Positions 24,974-32,851 of a stretch of DNA of 64,000 nt are shown here, one piece after another. Positions within the stretch are counted from its first letter, which is position 1. Every line of letters begins with the position of its first letter. A model generated the notes under the pieces. It was not told the DNA's origin. It made no database searches and was given only the letters and a program-made list of their open reading frames with translations. The DNA is from Labrys okinawensis (GTDB taxonomy: Bacteria > Pseudomonadota > Alphaproteobacteria > Rhizobiales > Labraceae), in contig NZ_PUEJ01000001.1 of assembly GCF_002982075.1 (NCBI RefSeq), positions 124,001-188,000 of the forward strand, in the 5' to 3' direction. A program made the position numbers and the translations under genes.

Positions 24974-27955
24974 ATGGCGAATATACAGACGTTGAAGGCC
25001 CAGAGAGAGTCGGCCCTCCAGGCCACTCGGTCCGGGGTGCCAGCACGGACGTCCAATCCGTTTTTCGGCGTCGGGCCGATTACCGATGGCACTGCGGACG
25101 AGGCCGACGCGCGCCTGCTGCGCTTCGAGTTCGACAACTGGCTCGAGAAGAATTACCGCAAGCTCGACGACCGCGGTGCCGATCTCGGCCCCTTCACCAC
25201 CGCCGAAGTCGGTCGGAGCATGCACCGGGGCTATCCGGCGGATAAATTCCTGCTCGACATGATGCGGGAGATCCACCGCTATTTCGAGTTCCCCAAGGCC
25301 AACAAGATGGCCGTGGGCCTGGGCGGGGGACATAGCGGCTTCACGGTTTGTGCCCTCCATCTCGTCACCGCCAACGACCCGACCCAGCATGTCTATGTCG
25401 ACACGCTTCGGCCGGAATCGGAAGCCGCCAAGGCCGGGGGCTTCTTCCGCCAATCCTGGGGTGCGCAGCTCATCGAGATGCACCGCTATGCCCATAACGG
25501 CGATGAGAGCCGCGTGCATTTCGCCGAGGAGGAGGGAGCAATTCCCAGCGCCGATGCCCTCGAAGAGATGGGCGTCAAGCTCTTCATCGGCGTCGGCCAC
25601 GAAACCACCGGCGCCACCACCTATACGGCTGGAGATATCGCCAATCTCCTCGAATGGCTCGACCGCAACCCGGCCGAACACCATGCCGTGCTCGATGCCA
25701 CCTCCATGCTCGGCGCCATGCCCTGGGGCGAGGAGGCGGTGAAGAACGTCATTGCCAAATGCTGCATGTTCATGCCGTTTCAAAAGGCGATCGGCGGCAT
25801 TTCGGGCTATTTCGTCGTTTCATTCACGCCGCAGGCGCTCGATCTCGTTGAAAGAAATCAGAAGTCGCCGTCCTGGGCGATCCCGCGCCAGCTCAAGATC
25901 GTCGCGCCCGTCGATCCCAAGCGCCCGCTTACCGGCGAGCGCACCGTCAATGTCGGGCCGATCTATGATCCGGCGCAGGACAAGATGCTGGGTGGCGTGA
26001 TCAACACCTATTCCACCCTCGCCTTTGCCGAGACGACCTTCGGCCTCCTGCGGTCGGAGCGGCGGCTCGGTTCGGTTCAGGATCTCTACAAGCGCTCGGT
26101 GCGCAACCGCGCCGCCGTCGATGCATGGGTGGCACGCCATCCGATGTTCGAGCTCGGCGTCACCGATCCCGAGCGGCGTGGCGCGGCCGTGACGCTGCTG
26201 CGCGTCCGGGATGACGATGTCACCGACCCGGCCATTCATGCCCGCATCATCGCCCGCTCCAAGCAGTTGCTGGCCTATGAGGGCATCACCCATCCCAATG
26301 GCGAGCATGAGCCTGGCCTCGACGTTGCCCGTTATGTCAACGCCTTCCCGGGCACGCCGGGCGATTATCGCGCCTGGATCGGTGGTATCCGGCCGGTGGA
26401 GGACATCGATGCCCTGCTCGACAACCTCGAATATGCCTATCTGCGCGCCAAGATCGTGGTGCTGGAAGAAGAACTCGCCAAGCTTGGCGAAACTTTTCCG
26501 GTAAGCGCCGCTGCCGGCGGCGATCGCGTAAGGCGCGACGATCCCAACCGGGCCTACAAGGTGCTGGTGGCCGATCTCATCGGCATGCGCTTCGACGGCG
26601 ACGGCGTGCCCGACCATCAGGAGGTGCGCCGCCATATCGAGGCCAAGGGCGGTGTCTTCCATCTCGGCGCCATCCAGGACGAGGCGGCCCTGGAAAGGGG
26701 ACGCATCCATTTCTTCTACCAACCCGATCTCAGCACCGAGGCGGAGATCCTGCCGCAGACGGATCGGGGCCAGTATGATGCCGTCATCGCCGCCGCCACT
26801 TTCCTGCCGAAGAACTCGGTATTTCCGCTCGGTGGCGTGCGCATCGGAGCCGGCACCGGCAATATGGGCTCGGCTTCGTGGGGCGGCGGCAGTGGAGTCG
26901 GTGGCGAAGCGCCCCTGATGAACACGCCGAGCTTCAACAGCCGGGCCACCGCGCAGATGGCCTTCAAGGCGCTGCTCAAAGTGATGCCCGACCTCAAGGT
27001 GGAGGAACTGCACCGGCGTGTCGTTGCCGGCGCGTTCGACACCGGCAAGCATCTGCGCGACTTTCCGACCGAGAAGCTGGAGGGCCGTCGCGTCGCGGTC
27101 ATCGGATACGGCAATATCGGCCGCGAGTTCGCCAAGCTGGCGAGCGCCTTCGGCATGCAGGTCGCCATTCATGCTCGCGAGCGCCACCGGGAGTGGATCG
27201 AATCGGAAGGGTTCGAATACGCCGCCACCGCTGAGGAGGCGGCGCAGGGCGCGCATGTCCTCACGGTACACACCGGCCTTGGTCCGGTCGATCCCGAGAC
27301 CGGCCGCTTCGCCAACCAGTCGCTGATCGGCATCGATATCCTCGATCGCCTTGCCGACGGCGCCGTGCTGATCAATTACGACCGCGGCGAAGTCATCGAT
27401 GCCGAGGCTCTCGATGCGGCTTTGGAAAGAGGCAAGGTCGCCTATGCCTGCATCGACGCCGACCTCTTCCGCGACCCGGAGAGTGGCGCATTGTCAGGCC
27501 CGATGGTGCCCTATCGCGCGCTGGAAAGCCGTCATCCGGGCAAGCTCGAGCTGCTGCCCCATGCCGCAGCCGATACGGACCATCCCTCCCGGGTGGAGGG
27601 CGCCAAGCAGGCGGTCGACCAGATCTTCGACGTCATCCAATACGGCGTCGTCACCAATCTGAAGGGTGACCTGCCGGCCGGCTACAGCAATGCGGGTGCC
27701 AGGACCGTCAACGGCATCGGTGCGGTGACGAGGGGGACGATCGCCCGCGCGGTTGCCGATGAAACGGCCTTGCGCCAGGCGCGCGAGGCCGTGGAATCCC
27801 TCGCCGCAATCTGGGGAGCGTTGTCGTCGACCACGGACCCCGACCGCCGTGAGACCCTGATGCAACGCTATGGCGCCACGCTCGTGCGGGAGAGCAATCG
27901 CTACGCCGCACTGACCGAAAAGCTCGGGCTCAGGGGACCCTATGCCGATGGGTGA
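24974..27955 (+). CDS. Fused SerC-like aminotransferase / SerA-like 2-hydroxyacid dehydrogenase
   Basis: A 993-residue protein in one frame. Residues about 25-500 are a class V PLP enzyme like phosphoserine aminotransferase: GLGGGHSGFTV (115-125), the PLP aspartate in VLDATSMLG (D241) and the probable PLP lysine in PFQKAIGG (K271). Residues about 525-900 resemble D-3-phosphoglycerate dehydrogenase: NAD turn GYGNIG (711-716), INYDRGEVID with the catalytic arginine R804, and LLPHAAADT with the histidine H863. SerA oxidises 3-phosphoglycerate and SerC transaminates the product, so the fusion joins successive steps of serine synthesis in reverse order. It may instead serve a parallel hydroxy-acid pathway. 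The start at 24974 follows ACAGGAG. It is monocistronic. Confidence 0.85.
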   Translation: MANIQTLKAQRESALQATRSGVPARTSNPFFGVGPITDGTADEADARLLRFEFDNWLEKNYRKLDDRGADLGPFTTAEVGRSMHRGYPADKFLLDMMREIHRYFEFPKANKMAVGLGGGHSGFTVCALHLVTANDPTQHVYVDTLRPESEAAKAGGFFRQSWGAQLIEMHRYAHNGDESRVHFAEEEGAIPSADALEEMGVKLFIGVGHETTGATTYTAGDIANLLEWLDRNPAEHHAVLDATSMLGAMPWGEEAVKNVIAKCCMFMPFQKAIGGISGYFVVSFTPQALDLVERNQKSPSWAIPRQLKIVAPVDPKRPLTGERTVNVGPIYDPAQDKMLGGVINTYSTLAFAETTFGLLRSERRLGSVQDLYKRSVRNRAAVDAWVARHPMFELGVTDPERRGAAVTLLRVRDDDVTDPAIHARIIARSKQLLAYEGITHPNGEHEPGLDVARYVNAFPGTPGDYRAWIGGIRPVEDIDALLDNLEYAYLRAKIVVLEEELAKLGETFPVSAAAGGDRVRRDDPNRAYKVLVADLIGMRFDGDGVPDHQEVRRHIEAKGGVFHLGAIQDEAALERGRIHFFYQPDLSTEAEILPQTDRGQYDAVIAAATFLPKNSVFPLGGVRIGAGTGNMGSASWGGGSGVGGEAPLMNTPSFNSRATAQMAFKALLKVMPDLKVEELHRRVVAGAFDTGKHLRDFPTEKLEGRRVAVIGYGNIGREFAKLASAFGMQVAIHARERHREWIESEGFEYAATAEEAAQGAHVLTVHTGLGPVDPETGRFANQSLIGIDILDRLADGAVLINYDRGEVIDAEALDAALERGKVAYACIDADLFRDPESGALSGPMVPYRALESRHPGKLELLPHAAADTDHPSRVEGAKQAVDQIFDVIQYGVVTNLKGDLPAGYSNAGARTVNGIGAVTRGTIARAVADETALRQAREAVESLAAIWGALSSTTDPDRRETLMQRYGATLVRESNRYAALTEKLGLRGPYADG

Positions 27956-27988
27956 GAAAATGAGGGAGCCAGGCCGCGCCTGAACCAA

Positions 27989-28031
27989 GTGCCGGAAGGG
28001 GAGGCGAAATCCTGCTCAACCCTTCCGGTAC
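27989..28031. terminator. Inverted repeat between convergent genes
   Basis: GTGCCGGAAGGG (27989-28000) pairs with CCCTTCCGGTAC (28020-28031), 12 pairs with one G-U, around a 19-base loop. It lies 33 bases past the fusion-gene stop and faces the tautomerase gene end. No U-run; a two-way terminator is plausible. Confidence 0.45.
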
Positions 28032-28108
28032 GAGGTTGAAATATGCGATCCAGGCAGAAGGACAGCCGGGATTCGCGCCTTCGGGCGCCATCCCTCCGGC
28101 CAGGGTTG

Positions 28109-28333
28109 TCAGGTGCTCTCGGACCCGGTCGGGTTTCGCTGGCTCCAAAGTTCCGTGAGCGACTGTCCCTTGCGGCCCCAATTGTCCGTATCCACCTCGT
28201 CGATGACCACGAAGATGTATTCAGGATCACGGCCAAGCTCTTTCACGAGCACGTCCGTCATGCCTTTGATTACGGCTTTCTTCTGCTCGACGGACGCGAT
28301 ACCCTTCGCAATCTCGACTTTGACATACGGCAA
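28109..28333 (-). CDS. 4-oxalocrotonate tautomerase-family protein (TTG start)
   Basis: A 74-residue enzyme of the 4-OT family, in which the N-terminal proline, exposed after Met removal, is the catalytic base. Two TTG codons could start it. The TTG at 28333 is seven bases after GGAG (28344-28341) and gives Met-Pro-Tyr-Val-Lys-Val, the normal family start; the TTG at 28339 is only one base from GGAG and would bury the proline two residues in. The later one is therefore chosen. IASVEQKKAVIKGMTDVL and IFVVIDEVDTDNWG are typical. Substrate unknown; stands alone. Confidence 0.82.
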   Translation of the reverse strand: MPYVKVEIAKGIASVEQKKAVIKGMTDVLVKELGRDPEYIFVVIDEVDTDNWGRKGQSLTELWSQRNPTGSEST

Positions 28334-28697
28334 CGGCAATCTCCATGGCTGGGTAGGTCTATAAAAGGTCGGCGCGACAGTCGGTCAACGGCTGATAAAT
28401 GGCCAGTCATATTTCGATTGGAACCCTCCGATACGCTGGCGCAGGGCAGGAGATTTCGAACATGCCCGGAACCAAGCGAGATATGGGTAGTTCGAACCCA
28501 TGAACCGCTCGAACACCGAGCAACTCAGCCGGCAGAGAAAGCCTCGGGCTCGCTAAGCCCGGCGAGCGGCAATGCTCGGATGCATCGTGATGATGCAACC
28601 GCCGAGGGAACGGGCGGTGTTTCCGTCGGCGGTCGTCAATTGCCTGGCCGTATGGAACGGGCCGTCAAGCTGGATACCGATGGAGGCAGAACCGACG
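28334..28697. other. Intergenic region, no gene seen
   Basis: About 360 bases between the divergent tautomerase gene and the exported protein gene. GGAAC occurs three times (near 28420, 28609 and 28656) but none has GTT at the right distance, so I assign no stress promoter here. Confidence 0.4.
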
Positions 28698-29105
28698 ATG
28701 CGACGCTCTGATATCGCGGCGTGGTCTGATTTCGTGGCTTGGACCGCTTTCCGGACCGCCTTCAGAACCGGGTTGTTATTGGCAGCATCGCTGTGCTGGA
28801 TAGCGCTGTACAGTCCGGCTGTATCGCAGACGTCGGACCATGATCCCAACGCGAAAAGTTCTGCCGATCCCTGCCAGTCGAACCCCCGCGACCGGTCAAA
28901 AAGCGAGGACAAGTCGGAAAATGGCGCCAACGCAGAAGGCGGCGACAACCGCCGGCCAAAGACGGCATCGCCGGACATGGAACGCTGCAAAGGCGTGTTG
29001 ACACCACCGAAGACCGGCGACGAGGAAATTGAAAAACCGGCGCCCGATACCGGAACCACCCCGGTCATTCCTCCCGGGAAGGTGCCGGAGCAGGCGCCCA
29101 AGTGA
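28698..29105 (+). CDS. Putative exported hydrophilic protein
   Basis: A 135-residue protein. The N-terminal 50 residues hold a hydrophobic stretch (TGLLLAASLCWIALYSPAVS) that can act as a signal peptide, with likely cleavage near AVSQT. The rest is strongly hydrophilic and rich in Asp, Lys, Ser and Pro (NPRDRSKSEDKSENGANAEG, ending PPGKVPEQAPK), probably disordered. The ATG at 28698 is 11 bases after GGAGG; an ATG at 28680 is an alternative. I do not recognise the family. It sits at the left edge of the stress island. Confidence 0.5.
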   Translation: MRRSDIAAWSDFVAWTAFRTAFRTGLLLAASLCWIALYSPAVSQTSDHDPNAKSSADPCQSNPRDRSKSEDKSENGANAEGGDNRRPKTASPDMERCKGVLTPPKTGDEEIEKPAPDTGTTPVIPPGKVPEQAPK

Positions 29106-29114
29106 GGCCGGCAC

Positions 29115-29137
29115 CCTTCCTCGGCTCGCGAGGAAGG
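29115..29137. terminator. Stem-loop after the exported protein gene
   Basis: CCTTCCTCG (29115-29123) pairs perfectly with CGAGGAAGG (29129-29137) around a 5-base loop, ten bases past the stop at 29105. No U-run follows. Likely a transcript end or 3' protecting structure. Confidence 0.5.
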
Positions 29138-29212
29138 TGATGCAAGGATGCCGAGAGCAAGCTTCGCCGGGCCTGTTGGCGATGATTGAGCTTGCAGAGG
29201 CAGGAGGAGCGC

Positions 29213-29803
29213 ATGACCCGTACGGTTTCAGCCTTATACGATCGCTATGATGACGCCACGCGGGCCGTGCATGCCCTTGAGGACATCAACATTCCCGGTG
29301 CCGACATCAGCGTGGTTGCCTCCAATGCGGATAATTTCTACGAGGATGCGGTCGCCGATGACGCCGTAGCGGGGGCCGGCATGGGCGCGGCTGTCGGTGG
29401 CGTCGGCGGTCTGCTGGCAGGTCTGGGCATGCTGACCATTCCCGGCATAGGTCCTGCCGTCGCGGCCGGTTGGCTCGCTTCCACCGTCCTCGGCGCGACG
29501 GGTGGAGCGGTCGTCGGCGGTGCCGCAGGCAGTCTGGTCGGCGCGATGACGGATGCCGGCGTGGCCCCGGCCGACGCCAATGTCTACGCCGAAGGCGTTC
29601 GGCGCGGCCGGACTTTGGTGTCCGCGACAGTGCCCGACGAGAAAAGCGCCGAAACGGCCGAGACGCTGCGCAAAGGCGGAGCCCTCGATATCGATGAACT
29701 CAGGACGTCCTATCAAGCCGAGGGCTGGACCCAGTTCGATATTCACGCTCCGCCGCCCACGGCCGAAAGCCTGCGCAACTATCGCAACGGAACGGCACCG
29801 TGA
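29213..29803 (+). CDS. YflT-like (general stress protein 17M) glycine-rich protein
   Basis: A 196-residue protein. Residues 1-40 resemble the heat-induced stress protein YflT domain (SALYDRYDDATRAVHALEDI, then PGADISVVAS). The middle (about 55-115) is a Gly/Ala-rich hydrophobic stretch, GMGAAVGGVGGLLAGLGMLT and further, that could insert in membrane as a glycine-zipper hairpin. The C-terminus again has a soluble domain ending YQAEGWTQFD. AGGAGG precedes the ATG at 29213. A paralog with the same plan lies at 35159. Biochemical role unknown. Confidence 0.8.
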   Translation: MTRTVSALYDRYDDATRAVHALEDINIPGADISVVASNADNFYEDAVADDAVAGAGMGAAVGGVGGLLAGLGMLTIPGIGPAVAAGWLASTVLGATGGAVVGGAAGSLVGAMTDAGVAPADANVYAEGVRRGRTLVSATVPDEKSAETAETLRKGGALDIDELRTSYQAEGWTQFDIHAPPPTAESLRNYRNGTAP

Positions 29804-29839
29804 TGGACGCTCCAGGCTTGCCGGCGGCCGCAGCTCGGT

Positions 29840-30103
29840 TCAGGACCTTTGAACGAATTTGTTGAAGCGGCTCACTCCGCCCTCCTCGGTGCGTTCCTGA
29901 TAGAGGAAGGCCAGGTCGCGATCCTCGAACACGGCAAAGAATGCAGGCCAGGGCAGAGGTTCCAGTTCCTCCTCGGGCTCGCCGAAGTCGATCCTGAGGA
30001 GGCCGCCATCCATCGTGCTTTTGACTTTCGACGGCACGCCGCCGCGCTCCTCGACCCAACGCCGAATGAGCGCATGGTCGGTGGTCATGTGGGAAATCGA
30101 CAT
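29840..30103 (-). CDS. Small conserved hypothetical protein
   Basis: An 87-residue protein of a widespread bacterial family without known function. The typical opening is TTDHALIRRWVEERGGVPSK, followed by LLRIDFGEPEEELEPLPW and the end FAVFEDRDLAFLYQE, then SRFNKFVQR. The ATG at 30103 follows TGGAGT. It converges on the YflT-like gene and is divergent from the SDR gene at 30306, with a palindrome and sigma-type promoter elements between them. Homologs often stand in stress or mobile settings; no function is claimed. Confidence 0.75.
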   Translation of the reverse strand: MSISHMTTDHALIRRWVEERGGVPSKVKSTMDGGLLRIDFGEPEEELEPLPWPAFFAVFEDRDLAFLYQERTEEGGVSRFNKFVQRS

Positions 30104-30151
30104 GGCGTGAACTCCAATTGGCGTGAACTCGATTTGCCGAACGCCTCGCCG

Positions 30152-30177
30152 AACCACCCGGCTCATCAGGTTGTTCC
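30152..30177 (-). promoter_or_regulatory. Possible EcfG-type promoter (18-base spacer)
   Basis: On the minus strand GGAAC (30177-30173) is followed after 18 bases by GTT (30154-30152). The spacer is one base longer than in the eleven other sites of the region, so this is a weaker call. It would transcribe the gene ending at 29840, 49 bases downstream. Confidence 0.4.
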
Positions 30178-30199
30178 GGCACAGTTGCCGGAACAACCT
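30168..30199. repeat. Perfect 13-base inverted repeat between divergent genes
   Basis: AGGTTGTTCCGGC (30168-30180) and GCCGGAACAACCT (30187-30199) are exact complements around the loop ACAGTT. The arms contain the GGAAC elements of two divergent stress promoters, so the symmetry may come from paired promoters, a regulator site, or both. Confidence 0.7.
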
Positions 30200-30214
30200 C
30201 AACCGGGCTCGGTT
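30190..30214 (+). promoter_or_regulatory. EcfG-type general-stress promoter
   Basis: GGAAC (30190-30194), 17 bases, GTT (30212-30214). It matches the -35/-10 pattern known for alphaproteobacterial EcfG sigma factors and points at the SDR gene starting at 30306. Confidence 0.7.
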
Positions 30215-30305
30215 ATGCAGGGCCGGTCCGCATCGCCTCGGGTGCAGACCAGCGTGAGCCATCTCTGCCTCGGATGGCGACTGCAACCGCGAACAGGAGC
30301 GAAGC

Positions 30306-31271
30306 ATGACCAGCAATGGCACCATCGAGCGTCAGCGACAGATCCAAAGACAGATCGCCAAGGCTGATTTGCGTCATGAGGAGGACGCCAAGGCTTCTGC
30401 CCCGCAGACCGGGGCTCGCGCCTATCCGGTTCCGCCCTTCGGACAGCAGCACCAGGCCAAACCAGGGCAGGAATCCGACCTCGACCCGGCGCCTCTCTAT
30501 GACGCGCCGTTCTATCGCGGTTCGGGCAAGCTGGAGGGCGGAGTGGCCCTGATAACGGGAGGCGATTCAGGAATAGGCCGATCCGTCGCCGTGCTCTTCG
30601 CAAGGGAAGGGGCGGATGTCGCCATTGTTCATCTCGGCGAGCCGTCGGATGCGAATGTGACGCGCGAGGCCGTGCGTCGCGAAGGCCGGCAATGCCTGTT
30701 GATCGAGGGGGACGTCCGCTCGCATGCCTTCTGCAGGAGCGCTGTCGCAACCACGGTCGCGCACTTTGGGCGGCTCGATGTTCTCGTCAACAATGCCGCC
30801 TTCCAGGTCCATGCCAAGAGCATCGAGGATCTGACCGAGGATCACTTCGATCTGACCTTGAAGACCAATCTCTACGGCTATTTCTTCATGGCACAGGCGG
30901 CCGTACCGCATATGAAGGAGCGAGCCGCCATCATCAATACCGGCTCGGTTACCGGCATGTTCGGCTCCAAGGAACTTCTCGATTATTCCATGACCAAGGG
31001 AGGCATTCATGCCTTTACCCGAGCGCTCGCTGCAAATCTGATTTCAAAGGGAATCCGCGTGAATGCGGTGGCGCCTGGACCCGTATGGTCGCCTCTGAAC
31101 CCGTCGGACAAGGCCGCGGAGGACATCGTCAAGTTCGGCAGCGATACGCCGATGCGCCGGCCCGCACAACCGGAGGAAATCGCGCCCGCCTATGTGTTCC
31201 TGGCCTCGCCTCAGTGTTCGAGCTTCATCACCGGTGAAATCCTGCCTATCGTCGGCGGCTATGGCGGGTGA
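30306..31271 (+). CDS. SDR oxidoreductase with N-terminal extension (stress type)
   Basis: A 321-residue NAD(P)-dependent dehydrogenase. The first 75 residues are a charged extension (QRQIQRQIAKADLRHEEDAK, later FGQQHQAKPGQESDLDP). The core has TGGDSGIG, NNAAFQ, the catalytic serine in NTGSVTG and YSMTKGG, and ends PIVGGYGG. The extension with the PxxQxQxxPGxExDxxP pattern is characteristic of the YghA/YhdF subgroup, often called general stress SDRs. AGGAG precedes the ATG. An EcfG-type promoter lies about 90 bases upstream, which fits a stress role. Substrate unknown. Confidence 0.88.
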   Translation: MTSNGTIERQRQIQRQIAKADLRHEEDAKASAPQTGARAYPVPPFGQQHQAKPGQESDLDPAPLYDAPFYRGSGKLEGGVALITGGDSGIGRSVAVLFAREGADVAIVHLGEPSDANVTREAVRREGRQCLLIEGDVRSHAFCRSAVATTVAHFGRLDVLVNNAAFQVHAKSIEDLTEDHFDLTLKTNLYGYFFMAQAAVPHMKERAAIINTGSVTGMFGSKELLDYSMTKGGIHAFTRALAANLISKGIRVNAVAPGPVWSPLNPSDKAAEDIVKFGSDTPMRRPAQPEEIAPAYVFLASPQCSSFITGEILPIVGGYGG

Positions 31272-31399
31272 AGGTCCACGAGGGACGGCTGTCTTGTTCC
31301 CCTTGGCGCGACCGATCTTGAAATCCCGAGCCGCAGATCCAAATCATTGTCTCGGCTTCGAACAGCCCATGTACGCTATTGGTCTATTTGAGGTGCTCA

Positions 31400-31699
31400 A
31401 TGTCAACAATACCGTTCCACCACCCGGTTTCGTTCAGGCTCGGCAAAGGCCGGGTCGTCGTCGTCCGATCGGTCCAGGAGGCGCTGGATTTTCTCGACAA
31501 TCGCTGGCCTGAAGTGGGTGACGATCTTTACATAGCCGCGCGCTCCGCTTGTCTGGAGGCTCTGATGGACCCCGGTAAAGCCAAAGCCGCCCGATATGCC
31601 TTCATCGATGCACTGGGCGAAGCGGGACTCGAGCCGGCTTTCGAATTCGGCTTCATGGCGGCGATGGCAAACAGTTCGCGGCACCGGATGTCTTCGTGA
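31400..31699 (+). CDS. DUF982 protein (1 of 5)
   Basis: A 99-residue protein of the DUF982 family, which is nearly confined to Hyphomicrobiales and has no known function. The core pattern is visible: VVVVRSVQEALDFLDNRWPE, a helix with ARSACLEALM, and AARYAFIDALGEAG. A C-terminal tail (EFGFMAAMANSSRHRMSS) goes beyond the usual domain. The ATG at 31400 has GAGGTG upstream; a GTG at 31379 is unlikely. No exact stress promoter was found just before it. Four paralogs are at 32548, 47188, 47474 and 47810. Confidence 0.82.
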   Translation: MSTIPFHHPVSFRLGKGRVVVVRSVQEALDFLDNRWPEVGDDLYIAARSACLEALMDPGKAKAARYAFIDALGEAGLEPAFEFGFMAAMANSSRHRMSS

Positions 31700-31754
31700 A
31701 TCGGGGTGGCATCGGCATCGCCGCGGCGGTGACGCAGGAGCCTGCGCTCTGCCG

Positions 31755-31779
31755 GGAACATTGAAGCGAGAAATCAGTT
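31755..31779 (+). promoter_or_regulatory. EcfG-type general-stress promoter
   Basis: GGAAC (31755-31759), 17 bases, GTT (31777-31779). It lies 61 bases before the start of the small gene at 31841. Confidence 0.7.
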
Positions 31780-31840
31780 GGCAGTGCGCGCAGCGATGAA
31801 TGCGAAGCATTTGGCGTTGCCCCAGCCTGGAGCCGAGCCG

Positions 31841-32074
31841 ATGACCGAAGTTCGATATCTTCGGGCAGACGAAAATCTGCCGACGCAGTGCGACTGGATT
31901 CTGATCGAAGCATCCGGCCCGGTCTGGGTGGTAAACAGCGCCACCTATTCGGACGACAACGTCCCTTCCGACCCGATTGGACCTTTCCATACGCGTAACG
32001 AGGCAATCGCGGCCGCGACCGATTTGGCCAGGGTAGACGGCATCGCGACGGTCTATGTCCGCAACGGTGACTGA
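31841..32074 (+). CDS. Small hypothetical protein, DUF2188-like C-terminus
   Basis: A 77-residue soluble protein. The second half, GPFHTRNEAIAAATDLARVD followed by GIATVYVRNGD, resembles DUF2188 proteins, where a tryptophan/valine strand pair is followed by an aligned helix. The first half (ADENLPTQCDWILIEASGPV, WVVNSATYSD) is less clear. The ATG at 31841 follows GGAG; an ATG upstream at 31778 falls on the promoter's -10 element and is therefore rejected. Function unknown; a stress promoter precedes it. Confidence 0.6.
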   Translation: MTEVRYLRADENLPTQCDWILIEASGPVWVVNSATYSDDNVPSDPIGPFHTRNEAIAAATDLARVDGIATVYVRNGD

Positions 32075-32193
32075 ACGTCGGGATGTCATGAGAAAGATGA
32101 AGGAAGCAGAACCGGCGGCGACCAACCCGACAAGCGGATTATCTCGTCCGCAGGCATCGACTTGCCGCAGGGGCAGCCTGGCTTTTTTACTCG

Positions 32194-32218
32194 GGAACCA
32201 TGAGGCGGCGGCGAGGTT
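32194..32218 (+). promoter_or_regulatory. EcfG-type general-stress promoter
   Basis: GGAAC (32194-32198), 17 bases, GTT (32216-32218), 23 bases before the ATG of the proline-rich peptide gene at 32242. Confidence 0.7.
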
Positions 32219-32241
32219 GGGAGGGTAGAAAGGACCCCGGC

Positions 32242-32430
32242 ATGCCTGACCCGAACGAACCCAAACCCGCCGATCCCGCGCCGAAGGAAGATCCGCCGCT
32301 GGCTCCCGAGCCAAGCCCGCCTTCGCCCAACGAAATGCCGATTCCGCCGACGCTCCCGGCGCCGCCTGCACCGGTGGAAGTGCCACAGCCGCCGCCGGAA
32401 CCCTCTCCGAAGCCCCCCGGAGAGGTGTAG
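32242..32430 (+). CDS. Proline-rich small protein (1 of 2)
   Basis: A 62-residue protein that is nearly half proline, starting MPDPNEPKPADPAPKEDPPL and ending EPSPKPPGEV. It has no cysteine, no signal peptide and no membrane segment and should be an extended, disordered chain. A clear paralog (MPDPKEPKSPSPAPTESPPP...) lies at 46983-47174, also next to a DUF982 gene. Own stress promoter upstream and a terminator downstream make this a real single-gene unit. Function unknown. Confidence 0.65.
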   Translation: MPDPNEPKPADPAPKEDPPLAPEPSPPSPNEMPIPPTLPAPPAPVEVPQPPPEPSPKPPGEV

Positions 32431-32457
32431 GCCGCGCACCATTCCCCTGCGTGGCTT

Positions 32458-32476
32458 GGGGAGTTCCCCCTTTTTT
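32458..32476 (+). terminator. Intrinsic terminator after the proline-rich gene
   Basis: GGGG (32458-32461), loop AGTT, CCCC (32466-32469), then one C and six T. Short but GC-only stem with a proper U-run, 28 bases past the stop. Confidence 0.6.
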
Positions 32477-32547
32477 CTGCTGCAAAACCTGAAGCCCGAT
32501 CTGAAACAGTCTTCGGCCTGTTCGGATCCGAAGAGCGGAGGTAGGAG

Positions 32548-32793
32548 ATGCATGTTCACATCTGGAGTAGCCCGGTTAGACTGAAAAACGGTGCGGGGCA
32601 GCCCCGCATCATTGCCACCACCGAGGAAGCAGCCAACTTCCTACTGTTGAATTGGCCCATCGAGACCGGCGAGAAATTCGTGGAAGCGCGTCGCGCCTGC
32701 CTCGATGTCGTGAACGGCATTCGTCCGCCCGATGACGCCCGTCAGGCCTTCATCGATGCCTGCGAGGAGGCGGGCCTGTCCGTCGTTTCATGA
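32548..32793 (+). CDS. DUF982 protein (2 of 5)
   Basis: An 81-residue DUF982 protein: SPVRLKNGAGQPRIIATTEE, then AANFLLLNWPIETGEKFVEA, ARRACLDVVNG and ARQAFIDACEEAGL. It is closest to the paralog at 47188 (both 81 residues, same start pattern M-x-V-x-[IL]-W-S). GGAGGTAGGAG precedes the ATG. A terminator separates it from the proline-rich gene upstream; no exact stress promoter was found in the 70-base gap, so its transcription may depend on read-through. Confidence 0.85.
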   Translation: MHVHIWSSPVRLKNGAGQPRIIATTEEAANFLLLNWPIETGEKFVEARRACLDVVNGIRPPDDARQAFIDACEEAGLSVVS

Positions 32794-32851
32794 GACGGGG
32801 GCTGCGGCTTTCGCCCTCACGCATCGCGATCTCTCCCGGGGATTCCGGCGG

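Noticed and set aside
28420..28680. Three GGAAC words upstream of the exported-protein gene, considered as stress promoters
   Set aside because: None has GTT 16 to 18 bases downstream, unlike all the sites accepted in the region.
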